64,000 bases of DNA from Gracilimonas sp. (GCA_022450045.1 JAKURD010000018.1:1-64000); one strand, 5' to 3'. Shown: positions 9,052 to 18,197, counted from the stretch's first letter. Numbers and translations: made by a program. Notes: generated by a model from the letters alone, not told the origin.

Positions 9052-9083
9052 TAAAAAAAGCCTCTCATTTCTGAGAAGCTTTT
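9052..9083 (-). terminator. Terminator after tRNA-Val
   Basis: On the minus strand a stem of about 10 bp (AAGCTTCTCA / TGAGAGGCTT, GAAA loop) is followed by a run of T. It lies directly after the tRNA-Val 3' end. Confidence 0.65.
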
Positions 9084-9086
9084 CGG

Positions 9087-9161
9087 TGGGCAATGAGGGA
9101 CTCGAACCCCCGACCCCCTCGGTGTAAACGAGGTGCTCTGAACCAACTGAGCTAATTGCCC
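9087..9161 (-). tRNA. tRNA-Val (TAC)
   Basis: A 75-nt cloverleaf is visible: acceptor GGGCAAT paired with ATTGCCC, D arm TAGCTCAG, anticodon stem CCTCG/CGAGG with loop TTTACAC (anticodon TAC), and T arm with GGTTCGAGTCC. The 3' CCA is not encoded (discriminator A followed by CCG). Confidence 0.95.
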
Positions 9162-9235
9162 GACTTGCTTGAAGGGCGACAAATATAAGAACATTTATAT
9201 CTCTGACAAAGAAAAATAATCATACCGCTTGATTT

Positions 9236-9258
9236 ATAAGTTAACACTGTTAACTTAT
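9236..9258. promoter_or_regulatory. Perfect palindrome upstream of fadI, candidate fatty-acid regulator operator
   Basis: Two perfect 10-bp arms (ATAAGTTAAC / GTTAACTTAT) are separated by ACT, about 50 bp upstream of the fadI start. Its size and symmetry fit a TetR- or GntR-type dimer site such as those of FadR-like regulators. No such regulator is in the window. Confidence 0.45.
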
Positions 9259-9308
9259 GAGTGAGTTTTAGTTTTTTTACTGAAGAACTTATTTAAGACA
9301 AATTGACT

Positions 9309-10613
9309 ATGAGCAACAACCAAAATGATTCTCCCGCCGCTGTTCTTGTTGATGGATGCCGAATCCCCTTCCAGCGCTCTTCAACGAACTATAATGACCT
9401 GATGGCCTACGGCTTAGGCCGAATGGCCATTGAGGGGTTACTTGCACGTAATCCAGTTAATCCCGCAGATATCGATCGGGTGATCATGGGGACGGTCATA
9501 CAGGAAGTGAAAACCAGCAACGTAGCACGTGAAAGTGCACTGGGTGCCGGTATCCCAAATTCCGTTCCGGCTTTCACTACCACCATGGCGTGCATTTCCT
9601 CCAACCAGGCAATTGCCAGCGCGGTTGATATGATTCGCTCCGGACAAGCCAAGATCATATTGGCAGGAGGAACCGAGACCATGTCCGATATTCCTGTTCG
9701 GTTCAAAAAGAAATTCCGGCAAAAAATATTGGAAGCAAGAAAGTATAAATCACCGCTCGACTTCCTGAAGTTTTTCAAGGGGCTGGGGTTCAAGGACTTT
9801 CTTCCGGAATTGCCGGCCATTGCTGAATTTTCTACCGGGGAAGTGATGGGTCAGAGCGCCGACCGAATGGCCGCACGGTTTGGGATCTCACGGGAAGATC
9901 AGGATGAATATGCTATGCGCTCCCACCACCTGGCAGCAAAAGCAACCAACGAAGGGTTATTGGACGAAGAACTCATCCCCGCCAAACTCCCTCCCAAATT
10001 TGATGTAGTTAAACACGACAACGGCTTTCGCGAGGATACTTCGATGGAGAAACTGAGCAAGCTACGACCGGCTTTTATAAAACCTCACGGCACTGTGACC
10101 GCCGGAAATTCTTCCTTTTTAACAGATGGAGCCTCCGCCAGCTTTATTATGGAAGAGCAAATGGCACTCAAGCTTGGACTGAAACCCAAAGCCTATATCC
10201 GTGAGTATAATTTTGTGTCTCAGGACCCTGGTGAGGAATTATTACTGGGACCGGCCTATGCCATCCCAAAAGTACTGGATGCCATGGATCTTTCATTGAA
10301 TGATATGGACGTGATCGAATTGCACGAGGCTTTTGCCGGACAAGTACTCTCTGTTTTGGCAGCATTAGATTCGGATACTTTTGCAAGAAAATCGCTGGGC
10401 AAGGATAAGAAAATTGGTGAAATACCCATGGACAAGCTGAATACGTTAGGGGGCTCCCTTTCTTTAGGGCATCCATTCGGAGCCACCGGCGTACGGCTGG
10501 TAACCACCGCCGCGAACCGACTGATCCGCGAAGATGGTCGATACGCCCTGGTTTCTGCCTGTGCAGCAGGAGGGCAGGGACATGCTGTTGTTTTGGAGAG
10601 GTATGGAAATTAA
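9309..10613 (+). CDS. fadI: Acetyl-CoA acyltransferase (3-ketoacyl-CoA thiolase), FadI type
   Basis: This 434-residue thiolase has nucleophile C95 (ACISSNQAI), H339 (ELHEAFAGQV) and second cysteine C418 (SACAAGGQGHA). The length matches FadI of the anaerobic/long-chain beta-oxidation type. It cleaves 3-ketoacyl-CoA with CoA to acetyl-CoA and a shortened acyl-CoA in the cytosol. The ATG at 9309 is preferred to a TTG two codons upstream. Its partner fadJ lies 557 bp downstream, across a stretch of repeats. The palindrome at 9236-9258 may control it. Confidence 0.9.
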   Translation: MSNNQNDSPAAVLVDGCRIPFQRSSTNYNDLMAYGLGRMAIEGLLARNPVNPADIDRVIMGTVIQEVKTSNVARESALGAGIPNSVPAFTTTMACISSNQAIASAVDMIRSGQAKIILAGGTETMSDIPVRFKKKFRQKILEARKYKSPLDFLKFFKGLGFKDFLPELPAIAEFSTGEVMGQSADRMAARFGISREDQDEYAMRSHHLAAKATNEGLLDEELIPAKLPPKFDVVKHDNGFREDTSMEKLSKLRPAFIKPHGTVTAGNSSFLTDGASASFIMEEQMALKLGLKPKAYIREYNFVSQDPGEELLLGPAYAIPKVLDAMDLSLNDMDVIELHEAFAGQVLSVLAALDSDTFARKSLGKDKKIGEIPMDKLNTLGGSLSLGHPFGATGVRLVTTAANRLIREDGRYALVSACAAGGQGHAVVLERYGN

Positions 10614-11170
10614 TTAAAAGGGGGCACAGCCTTAGCTGTCAACCGCTTTTGTTTTCTCCTTAAAAAGGAGGAGGACGCATTGTTATAATATAAAACATGA
10701 ATAAGCATCTAATTTTTTACAAGATTAGGATTAAGCCTCTCCTTGAGAAGGAGAGGTTTGGAGAGGTCGGAGTTTAAGGCTTGAAATTTAAACTGCTCGA
10801 AATAGAATTTTAATAAACTGATTAATGAATTGCGCAGTGGTAATCCTTCCGACCTCCTCTGTCTCCTCCTTCAACACGGAGGAGAATTCTTAATTAAACA
10901 TCTGTGCCATGAACCAATTTCTGAACTTTAAACAACCAAGGAGAGGGTTGGGTGAGGTCGAAGTATTAACCTCTTCAACATGATCCACAACCATTTTAAA
11001 ACTAAAAATCTTAACAAAACCGAAGTCAAAAGCCTTATTTCACCATCTCCAACCTCTTTTGTTTTCTCCTTGGCAAGGAGAAAGAATCTTTTAATACATT
11101 TGTCCATGAATAAGTTTCAAAAATTTTATAAAGCCCATTTTACCAATAACGATTTTCAAATAACGAATCT
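10614..11170. repeat. Cluster of small palindromic repeats between fadI and fadJ
   Basis: At least four hairpins share a CTCCTT...AAGGAG core: 10656-10670, 10736-10756 (CCTCTCCTT / AAGGAGAGG), 10863-10884 (CTCCTCC / GGAGGAG) and 11064-11082 (TTCTCCTT / AAGGAGAA). A half copy is near 10939. Flanks such as GAGGTCG and TTTTGTTTTCTCCTT recur, so this is a REP-like family interspersed in a gap without a supported gene. An ATG-started frame at 10980-11174 runs through the repeats and is not believed. Confidence 0.6.
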
Positions 11171-13282
11171 ATGAGCTACCTAAACATCACCCATAAAAAT
11201 TCCGTTGCCATCATCACCCTCGACCTTCCCGGTGAGAAAGTGAACAAATTGAATGAATCCATGATGGATGAATTTGCTTCCTTTCTGGATGAGCTGGAAT
11301 CGAACAACGACTTGAAAGGAGCCGTCTTGATCTCCGGAAAAAAAGACAACTTCATTGCCGGGGCCGATATCGATATGTTTAAGGAACGGGATACAGCTGA
11401 AGAAATTGAGCAGCTCAGTAAAGACGGCCACAAGATCCTGAATCGCATTGCAGATTTTCCAAAACCTATTGCTGTGGCCATTCATGGAAGCTGTATGGGT
11501 GGTGGGCTCGAGCTTTCCCTGGCGTGTCACTATCGGGTTTGCTCGGACAGTTCAAAAACGGTTTTTGCTTTGCCGGAAGTGAAGCTTGGACTGTTACCCG
11601 GAACCGGGGGAACCCAGAGATTACCACGAACCATCGGGCTTCAAAACTCGCTCACTTATATGTTACAGGGGAAAAATATATATACCCGTCAGGCCAGAAA
11701 AATGGGATTGATGGACGAAGAAACTCATAAAGACGCTATCGAAAAAGCGGCTATCAAAGGAGTTCATAAGATCGCCGAAGGAAAATTCAGCAGAAAGGAT
11801 AAACGGTCTTTGGTGGAGAAACTGCTCGAAGGAAATCCAATCGGTCGAAAGATCATCTTTTCACAAGCCAGAAAAAAAACTCTTGCGCAAACCAAAGGAA
11901 ACTACCCAGCTCCACCCAAAATAATTGATGCGGTCGAATACGGGTATAAGCATGGAATGGAAAAAGGGCTGGAAAACGAGACGGTGTTATTTGGCGAGTT
12001 GGGAGCAACCCAGGAATCCAGGAATTTAGTGGATCTGTTTTTCGGGATGAATGCTTCCAAAAAAGTACCGAATCCTGACCTTGTAAAAACGGTGAAAAAG
12101 ATGGCAGTCCTTGGAGCTGGATTGATGGGTTCAGGTATTGCAGAAGTCAGTATGGATAAAGGTGATTACAACGTGCTGCTGAAAGACCAAACTATCGATC
12201 AGGCTGCGCAGGGCGAAAAAGAGATCTGGAAATCGTTAAACGAAAAGGCTAAAAAGCGGATCATCTCAGAATTTGAGCGTGATAAAATGGCCAGCAAAGT
12301 CACCGGGGTTGCTTCGTATGATGGATTCAAGGCTGTGGATCTTGTGATCGAGGCTGTGTTTGAAGATCTCGGCTTAAAACGTACGATCGTGGAAGAGGTT
12401 GAATCAGCCACAGAAGATCATTGTATTTTTGCATCCAACACATCATCGCTTCCGATCACAGAAATTGCCAAAGAAGCCAAGCGATCTCAAAATATTATCG
12501 GGATGCACTATTTCTCCCCAGTACAAAAAATGCCGCTGCTGGAGATCATCACTACTGATCAAACAGCAGACTGGGTCACTCAAACGGCTTTCCAGGTTGG
12601 GGTGAATCAGGGGAAGAATGTGATCGTGGTGAAAGACGGCCCGGGTTTCTACACCACCCGTATTTTAGCTCCTTATATGAATGAAGCTCTCAAGCTTTTA
12701 GAAGAAGGTGCCTCCATCGAATTCCTCGATAAAATCATGAAAGACTGGGGATTTCCGGTGGGACCAATGGCTCTTTTTGATGAAGTTGGAATTGACGTAG
12801 GAGCGCATGTAGCCGAAACGATGTCTGCCATGTTTGCCGAGCGCGGAGTGGATACTTCCAATCGCGCACAGGAATTACTTGACGCCGGTTACAAAGGCCG
12901 CAAAAATAAACGCGGGATGTACAAATACTCCTCTGGCAAAAAGAAAGAAGTCAACACTGAGATCTACGAACATTTCGGCGGTTCCAGCCGAAGCAATCCC
13001 AATAAAGAAACAGCTCAGCTCCGCATGGCTTTGACCATGATCAACGAAGCGACCTTTTGCCTGGAAGAAGGAATTCTGAAATCTCCGGAAGATGGCGATC
13101 TCGGGGCTATACTTGGATTGGGCTTTCCTCCGTTTCTTGGAGGACCTTTCCGGTATATAGATCAAACCGGAGCCCAAAAGGTTTTAGATACACTAAATGA
13201 ATTCACTAAAGCACATGGACCAAGATTTAAACCCGCCCAAATTTTGGTCGAGTATGCAAAGGAAGGGAAGAGATTTTATTAA
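11171..13282 (+). CDS. fadJ: Fatty oxidation complex alpha subunit: enoyl-CoA hydratase / 3-hydroxyacyl-CoA dehydrogenase
   Basis: This 703-residue bifunctional protein is close to the usual FadJ length. The N-terminal crotonase domain (about 1-190) shows the oxyanion-hole text AGADIDMF and GSCMGGGLE. The NAD-binding Rossmann domain starts at about residue 313 (GAGLMGSGI), with the dehydrogenase signature HYFSPVQKMPLLEI, and C-terminal HCDH domains follow. It hydrates trans-2-enoyl-CoA and oxidises the 3-hydroxyacyl-CoA, feeding FadI. It probably shares expression with fadI, although the repeat-rich gap could uncouple them. Confidence 0.93.
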   Translation: MSYLNITHKNSVAIITLDLPGEKVNKLNESMMDEFASFLDELESNNDLKGAVLISGKKDNFIAGADIDMFKERDTAEEIEQLSKDGHKILNRIADFPKPIAVAIHGSCMGGGLELSLACHYRVCSDSSKTVFALPEVKLGLLPGTGGTQRLPRTIGLQNSLTYMLQGKNIYTRQARKMGLMDEETHKDAIEKAAIKGVHKIAEGKFSRKDKRSLVEKLLEGNPIGRKIIFSQARKKTLAQTKGNYPAPPKIIDAVEYGYKHGMEKGLENETVLFGELGATQESRNLVDLFFGMNASKKVPNPDLVKTVKKMAVLGAGLMGSGIAEVSMDKGDYNVLLKDQTIDQAAQGEKEIWKSLNEKAKKRIISEFERDKMASKVTGVASYDGFKAVDLVIEAVFEDLGLKRTIVEEVESATEDHCIFASNTSSLPITEIAKEAKRSQNIIGMHYFSPVQKMPLLEIITTDQTADWVTQTAFQVGVNQGKNVIVVKDGPGFYTTRILAPYMNEALKLLEEGASIEFLDKIMKDWGFPVGPMALFDEVGIDVGAHVAETMSAMFAERGVDTSNRAQELLDAGYKGRKNKRGMYKYSSGKKKEVNTEIYEHFGGSSRSNPNKETAQLRMALTMINEATFCLEEGILKSPEDGDLGAILGLGFPPFLGGPFRYIDQTGAQKVLDTLNEFTKAHGPRFKPAQILVEYAKEGKRFY

Positions 13283-13792
13283 AATTTATATAGTTTTATG
13301 TCTATGTTCAGTTGCTGGGTAGAATACCAGTTGTTGGTTACCTGTTGCCAATCCGACAGGGTATAGGTACATATTGTGATTAGGCTATGGTAATGGAAGT
13401 GTAACCTCCGACAAGGGGTTGCAACCCCTTGCCGACATTTCATAGATGACTCAACAATAGTCGATTACTATGTTAATACTCAAACAAAAGCCAAACCCTT
13501 AATTAAACTTCAATATCAATGATTTGGTACTCATCCGCATTTTGTATACCCTGTATGGAATTATTGGACGCTGTATTACTTTATAATTATCAGTTATTTC
13601 AATAAGCTGATCTTTTCAGCATTAATTAATGTCTATGAGGAGTACATATGGTCGAAGAATAATCAAATTCGAGAGCATTTCTGTACTAAAAATCTGAGCT
13701 ATCCCAATCCTCAGAACTCTCGCCCTCCCCACGACATTTTTCCTCACTTTCGGCAATTATTTAGTTAATTCTAATTTTTTAAATTTACCAAC
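13283..13792. other. Gap between fadJ and the BCCT transporter gene, with one perfect palindrome
   Basis: No supported gene is seen in about 510 bp. A perfect 20-bp palindrome lies at 13412-13431 (CAAGGGGTTG / CAACCCCTTG), flanked on both sides by CCGA/GCCGAC-like text. It lacks a T run, so it looks more like a short interspersed repeat than a terminator. The BCCT promoter must lie at the right end. Confidence 0.5.
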
Positions 13793-15412
13793 ATGGCAAT
13801 ACGAGGAGAAGAACAAGACCCGGGTGAAAAGACGGGGGTCAATAGATATTTCGATATTCATAAACCGGTCTTTTGGCCATCAGTTATTCTTATCGCCGCA
13901 TTAATTGTAGGCGTGATTTGGGCCGGTGACGCTGCCGAAGAAGCTTTTAGTTCGATTCGGATTGGCATCACTGACGCGGCCAGCTGGTTATTTGTTGCAG
14001 CCGTAAACATTTTCATCGGTTTTGCACTTTATTTTGCCTTCAGTAAATACGGCGATATCCGCTTGGGTGGAGAGGACGCTGAACCTGACTTCAGCACCAT
14101 GGCTTGGTTCGCCATGCTGTTCAGTGCCGGCATGGGCATCGGACTTATGTTTTTTGCTGTAGCCGAGCCAATGTGGCATCTAATTTCACCTCCTCATGCT
14201 GAAGCCGGTTCTACAGAGGCCATCAGAGATGCGATGGGGGTTACCTTTTTACACTGGGGACTTCATGCCTGGGCTATCTACGCTATTGTAGCGTTGGCGT
14301 TGGCATTTTTTGCCTTCAACCGAGATCTTCCCCTTTCTTTTCGATCCGTTTTCTATCCGATTTTGGGAGATAGGATCAATGGGTGGATTGGAGATATGAT
14401 TGATGTTTTAGCTGTATTGGCCACCCTTTTTGGATTGGCCACCTCCCTTGGATTAGGTGCAGCACAAGCCGGGGCAGGCATGGAATATGTGTTTGGCCTT
14501 GAGAACACCACTACGCTACAAGTCATAATTATTGTAGGGGTTACGGCCATTGCAGTAGTATCCGTGGTTTTAGGTATCGATAAAGGCGTTAAGGTTCTGA
14601 GTGAATTTAATATTCGTCTTGCCGGGCTCTTCCTGCTTTTTATTCTGATCGTAGGCCCTACCTTGTATATTCTTAGTTCATTCGTTCAAAATCTCGGACA
14701 CTACGCTCAGAATTTCGGAACCTATGCCTTTTGGACCCAATCGTATGAAGAGGGTTCATTCATGTCTAATTGGACGGTTTTTTATTGGGCTTGGTGGATC
14801 TCATGGTCACCTTACGTCGGGATGTTCATCGCCAGAATTTCACGGGGGCGAAGTGTCAAGCAATTTGTATTAGGCGTGTTGATCGTTCCAACTATGCTCA
14901 CATTCTTGTGGATGAGTGGTTTTGGCGGAAGTGCTCTATTCCTTGAAACGAATGGAATCGCTGAAATTGCTTCCGCTGTGGAACAAGATCAAACGACATC
15001 ACTGTTCATCTTACTTGATCAGTTTCCATGGTCTGTTGTAACATCATTCCTCGCCATCATCTTGGTCTTGAGTTTCTTTGTTACATCATCTGATTCAGGT
15101 TCACTGGTGATCGATGGGTTAACAAGCGGCGGTAAACTTGATGCTCCTGTTGGTCAACGTATCTTCTGGGCTTCCACGGAAGGTATTGTTGCAGCTGTCC
15201 TGCTGTTAGGGGGCGGGCTTGGCGCACTACAAGCCGGAGCCATTAGTACCGGTTTACCTTTTGTTTTCGTACTGCTTGTAATGTGCTACAGCCTGAAACG
15301 TGGGCTCGAACAAGAACATCAGGAATATCTGCGAAAAGACAGGGATAAAGAACGAGAGTCTTACCGGGAGCTGGTTATGAAAGCAATTCAAAAACAAAAA
15401 AAATCAGATTAG
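13793..15412 (+). CDS. BCCT-family betaine/choline/carnitine transporter
   Basis: This 539-residue protein has about 12 membrane segments and the BCCT signature around residues 323-345 (NWTVFYWAWWISWSP). The family imports compatible solutes such as glycine betaine, choline or carnitine with Na+ or H+. The exact substrate is not readable here. A short charged cytoplasmic tail (about 505-539) may sense osmolarity or ionic strength, as in related carriers. It is followed 9 bp later by a universal stress protein gene, a pairing that fits osmotic stress response. Confidence 0.93.
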   Translation: MAIRGEEQDPGEKTGVNRYFDIHKPVFWPSVILIAALIVGVIWAGDAAEEAFSSIRIGITDAASWLFVAAVNIFIGFALYFAFSKYGDIRLGGEDAEPDFSTMAWFAMLFSAGMGIGLMFFAVAEPMWHLISPPHAEAGSTEAIRDAMGVTFLHWGLHAWAIYAIVALALAFFAFNRDLPLSFRSVFYPILGDRINGWIGDMIDVLAVLATLFGLATSLGLGAAQAGAGMEYVFGLENTTTLQVIIIVGVTAIAVVSVVLGIDKGVKVLSEFNIRLAGLFLLFILIVGPTLYILSSFVQNLGHYAQNFGTYAFWTQSYEEGSFMSNWTVFYWAWWISWSPYVGMFIARISRGRSVKQFVLGVLIVPTMLTFLWMSGFGGSALFLETNGIAEIASAVEQDQTTSLFILLDQFPWSVVTSFLAIILVLSFFVTSSDSGSLVIDGLTSGGKLDAPVGQRIFWASTEGIVAAVLLLGGGLGALQAGAISTGLPFVFVLLVMCYSLKRGLEQEHQEYLRKDRDKERESYRELVMKAIQKQKKSD

Positions 15413-15421
15413 AGGTATAAA

Positions 15422-16324
15422 ATGGTAGATTCAAAACATTGGTTAGTAAGTCTCGACTTGTCCAATATGGATGATATTCTTATTGGATATACTGCATTTT
15501 TAACCTCCATCATAAAACCTAAGACTATAACATTCTTTCATACGGTGGAATCAGGACCTACAGCGCTGGAACTGGCAGAACAGTTTCCGGAAATTGATTC
15601 GGAGGAAGAATTTCTCGACCTGATCAGGAGTGAGCTGAATGATAAAGTCCGCGGACATTTTGATGATGATTTCATTGAAATCAGGATGATGATCAAAACA
15701 GGAAAACCTACCGATCAGATCATTGATATTGTGAACTCTATTGAGCCAGACCTTCTTTTGATGGGTAAAAAAGTAGGGTATGCCGGAGAAGGTGTAGTCC
15801 CAAAAAGAATCCTTAAATACGTGGCTGCTTCTCTGCTATTGGTACCGGAGAACAGCCGGTATAATCTGAAAAATATACTTGCTCCCATCGACTTTTCAGA
15901 GCAATCGGCAAAAGCGGTTAGAACGGCTAAAAAGTTAGCGGATGGCGTGAATGTCACTGCCCAGCACATCTATCGATACCGTGCTCAATTCTTTCCCTAT
16001 TCACTTTCGGAAAAGGATAAAAAAGAAGTGGATCAAAAGGTGACCAGAAATTTAGATGATTTCAAGGAAAAGTATGGCCTTGGGGACGATATCAACTACG
16101 TTCTTTCAATTCAAAAGAAAGAACGTGTTGCTGACGTCGTCTATAATCAAGCAATGGGCGATCAAACCGACCTAATTATCGTATCATCCAAGTCCAAAAT
16201 GATGAACAGCTTTGTAAGTCATGATTTCACGGATAAGATGGTAGATTATGCATTTGGGATTCCACTTTTGGTCCAGAAAAATAAAGAGAAGCATCAAAAA
16301 TTTCTGAAGTCTTTGTTCAGTTAG
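15422..16324 (+). CDS. Universal stress protein, tandem UspA domains
   Basis: This 300-residue protein carries two Usp folds (about 1-140 and 155-295). The second starts at NILAPIDFSEQSAKAV and keeps the alternating beta/alpha pattern. The ATP-binding loop GxxGx9G is not clear in either copy, so nucleotide binding is uncertain. The ATG at 15422 follows an AGAGGT ribosome site and is only 9 bp after the BCCT transporter stop, implying co-transcription. It may modulate or respond to the transporter under stress. Confidence 0.85.
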   Translation: MVDSKHWLVSLDLSNMDDILIGYTAFLTSIIKPKTITFFHTVESGPTALELAEQFPEIDSEEEFLDLIRSELNDKVRGHFDDDFIEIRMMIKTGKPTDQIIDIVNSIEPDLLLMGKKVGYAGEGVVPKRILKYVAASLLLVPENSRYNLKNILAPIDFSEQSAKAVRTAKKLADGVNVTAQHIYRYRAQFFPYSLSEKDKKEVDQKVTRNLDDFKEKYGLGDDINYVLSIQKKERVADVVYNQAMGDQTDLIIVSSKSKMMNSFVSHDFTDKMVDYAFGIPLLVQKNKEKHQKFLKSLFS

Positions 16325-16642
16325 GCTGGGGTTTACTTTCGGCACAGCCCTCCCCGCAAGCAACAGCAAGCTGTTCTTGCTGCCCCTCAAAAGAACACAG
16401 AATACGGGGCTTTGGCAAGCAAGTGTAATCAAATCACAATTGCTTAATCTACCAGGAACCTGTCTCTCTTTGGAGAGAGACAGGATTCAGCTCTGTCCCG
16501 AAAGCTTTCGGGAAGAGAGGAGAGTGGCCCGTTATAGCACCAAATCCCCAATTTTTATCCCCGCAAATACACCATCGTCTTTCAGTATAGGAATTCGTAT
16601 CTTTTTGCCGCAAAAAATATAATCGCACAATAATAAATTCTT
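16325..16642. repeat. Gap with several hairpins between the usp gene and yajC
   Basis: Three inverted repeats stand out: 16356-16380 (GCAAGCAACAGC with GCTGTTCTTGC), 16459-16484 (CCTGTCTCTC / GAGAGACAGG) and a perfect 18-bp palindrome at 16496-16513 (TCCCGAAAG / CTTTCGGGA). None has a T run after it. The middle one resembles the CTCCTT repeats in the fadI-fadJ gap. No gene is supported. Confidence 0.5.
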
Positions 16643-16960
16643 ATGCAATTTTTACCTCTGTTTTTTATGGGATCACCCGGTGACGAAAGCGCCGGAATTA
16701 TTAACCTTGTATTTCTTGGGGCCATCTTCCTTGTATTCTATCTCTTTATCATTCGCCCCCAAAGCAAGCGGCAGAAAGAGATCCGGCAAATGGTCTCTGA
16801 AATGAAAAAAGGTGACAAAGTTGTTACTTCATCCGGTATCATCGGTATTCTCGATAAGATCGAAGAAACGGAAGTTTTAGTTGATGTGGACAGTGGTACA
16901 AAGATACGCATGCTAAAGTCTGCCATCACCGATGTAAATCCTAATAAAAAGGATAAATAA
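16643..16960 (+). CDS. yajC: Preprotein translocase subunit YajC
   Basis: This 105-residue protein has one membrane helix (about 18-39) followed by the conserved YajC text FIIRPQSKRQKEIRQMVSEM and KGDKVVTSSGIIG. YajC joins the SecDF-YidC accessory complex of the Sec translocon in the inner membrane. Length is usual for the family. It lies 46 bp before ribBA on the same strand, and no secD/secF is adjacent here. Confidence 0.93.
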   Translation: MQFLPLFFMGSPGDESAGIINLVFLGAIFLVFYLFIIRPQSKRQKEIRQMVSEMKKGDKVVTSSGIIGILDKIEETEVLVDVDSGTKIRMLKSAITDVNPNKKDK

Positions 16961-17006
16961 TTTAAAAGCTGCACTGATATTTTGCAGCTCAAAGTAAAGT
17001 AAAGCT

Positions 17007-18197
17007 ATGAGTCAGGAATTCCATTTCAATACCATTACCGAGGCCATTGAAGACATCAAAAATGGCAAAATGGTTATCGTCGTTGACGATGAAGACCGGG
17101 AAAATGAAGGGGACTTCCTGATGGCGGCCGAGATGGTTTCCAAAGATGCCATCAACCTTATGGTAACACACGGGCGCGGACTCGTTTGCGCTCCCATCAC
17201 TAAGGAAAAAGCCGACAAGCTTAAGCTCCGGCATATGGTCCAGGAGGGAGCCGATCCGGACGAGGCCAACTTCACCATTTCTATTGATCACAAACGGAAA
17301 ACTACTACGGGAATTTCTGCGCAGGATCGCGCTAATACCATTCGCGAACTGGCCAGCGACGATTCCAAACCCGTCGATTTCCGCCGGCCGGGTCACGTAT
17401 TTCCACTGCTCGCCGTAGAAGGCGGAGTGCTTCGTCGCGCCGGACATACGGAAGCCGCCATTGATCTTGCCCGCCTTGCCGGGCTGAAGCCCGTAGGCAT
17501 CATTTGTGAGATCATGAAGGAAGACGGGGAAATGGCTCGCGTTCCCGAGCTCATAAGGATGGCGGAAGAGTTTGAGATGAAGATCATCACTATCAAGGAC
17601 CTCATCGCCTACCGCAATGAAAATGAGACGCTCGTTGAGGAAGTGATGGATGTAAACCTGCCGACCATGTATGGTGATTTCAGCCTTCGCGCTTTCAAAG
17701 AAAAGCTGACCGGCGATATTCATCTTGCCCTCACCAAAGGCAGCTGGACCAAAGAGGAGCCGGTGCTTACACGCGTTCATTCCTCCGACCTGATCGGGGA
17801 TATTTTTGGAGCCCGGAACAAGGATACGAGTGAACAGCTTCATCAGGCTATGCTGCAGGTGGAGCGGGAAGGAAAAGGCGTAGTGTTATACATGAATCGG
17901 AATCAGCGCGGCTCGGTATTGGTAAATCAACTTAAAACTCTGAAGGCCTTACAGCAGGGTAAAGTTTCTGAAAATGAAGAAGATATTAGTCCGCGCGGTG
18001 ATACCCGTGATTACGGTGTGGGGGCTCAAATCCTTCGCTCACTTGGAATCCGCAAGCTGAGGTTGATGACCAACAATCCGGTCAAGAGAATCGGGATCAA
18101 AAGTTTTGGTTTGGAGATCGTTGATCAGGTACCTATCGACCATAGCTTTGATTTCTCTACCCAAAAATACCCCTTCGAAGGAGAAGAGAATAGTTAG
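17007..18197 (+). CDS. ribBA: RibBA: DHBP synthase with a degenerate GTP cyclohydrolase II domain
   Basis: This 396-residue protein has an intact N-terminal 3,4-dihydroxy-2-butanone 4-phosphate synthase (about 5-205: DDEDRENEGDFL, TTTGISAQDRA, RAGHTEAA). The C-terminal part aligns with GTP cyclohydrolase II (about 210-390) and ends with the typical RDYGVGAQILRSLG and TNNP text. However, the three zinc cysteines of GTP cyclohydrolase II are replaced by D261, K272 and T274, and the QEGRG motif is altered to NQRGS. It probably supplies only the butanone branch of riboflavin synthesis; an active RibA must then exist elsewhere. The other rib genes in the window are ribD and ribE (51538-53275). Confidence 0.9.
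   Translation: MSQEFHFNTITEAIEDIKNGKMVIVVDDEDRENEGDFLMAAEMVSKDAINLMVTHGRGLVCAPITKEKADKLKLRHMVQEGADPDEANFTISIDHKRKTTTGISAQDRANTIRELASDDSKPVDFRRPGHVFPLLAVEGGVLRRAGHTEAAIDLARLAGLKPVGIICEIMKEDGEMARVPELIRMAEEFEMKIITIKDLIAYRNENETLVEEVMDVNLPTMYGDFSLRAFKEKLTGDIHLALTKGSWTKEEPVLTRVHSSDLIGDIFGARNKDTSEQLHQAMLQVEREGKGVVLYMNRNQRGSVLVNQLKTLKALQQGKVSENEEDISPRGDTRDYGVGAQILRSLGIRKLRLMTNNPVKRIGIKSFGLEIVDQVPIDHSFDFSTQKYPFEGEENS

Noticed and set aside
10980..11174. 64-codon ORF ahead of fadJ
   Set aside because: It runs through the CTCCTT hairpin repeats, resembles no known protein and overlaps the fadJ start; it is most likely chance.
16496..16513. Terminator for the usp gene
   Set aside because: The palindrome is perfect, but no T run follows on either strand.
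16989..17843. 284-codon antisense ORF over ribBA
   Set aside because: It is the mirror of a strongly conserved gene and has no recognisable domain or ribosome site.
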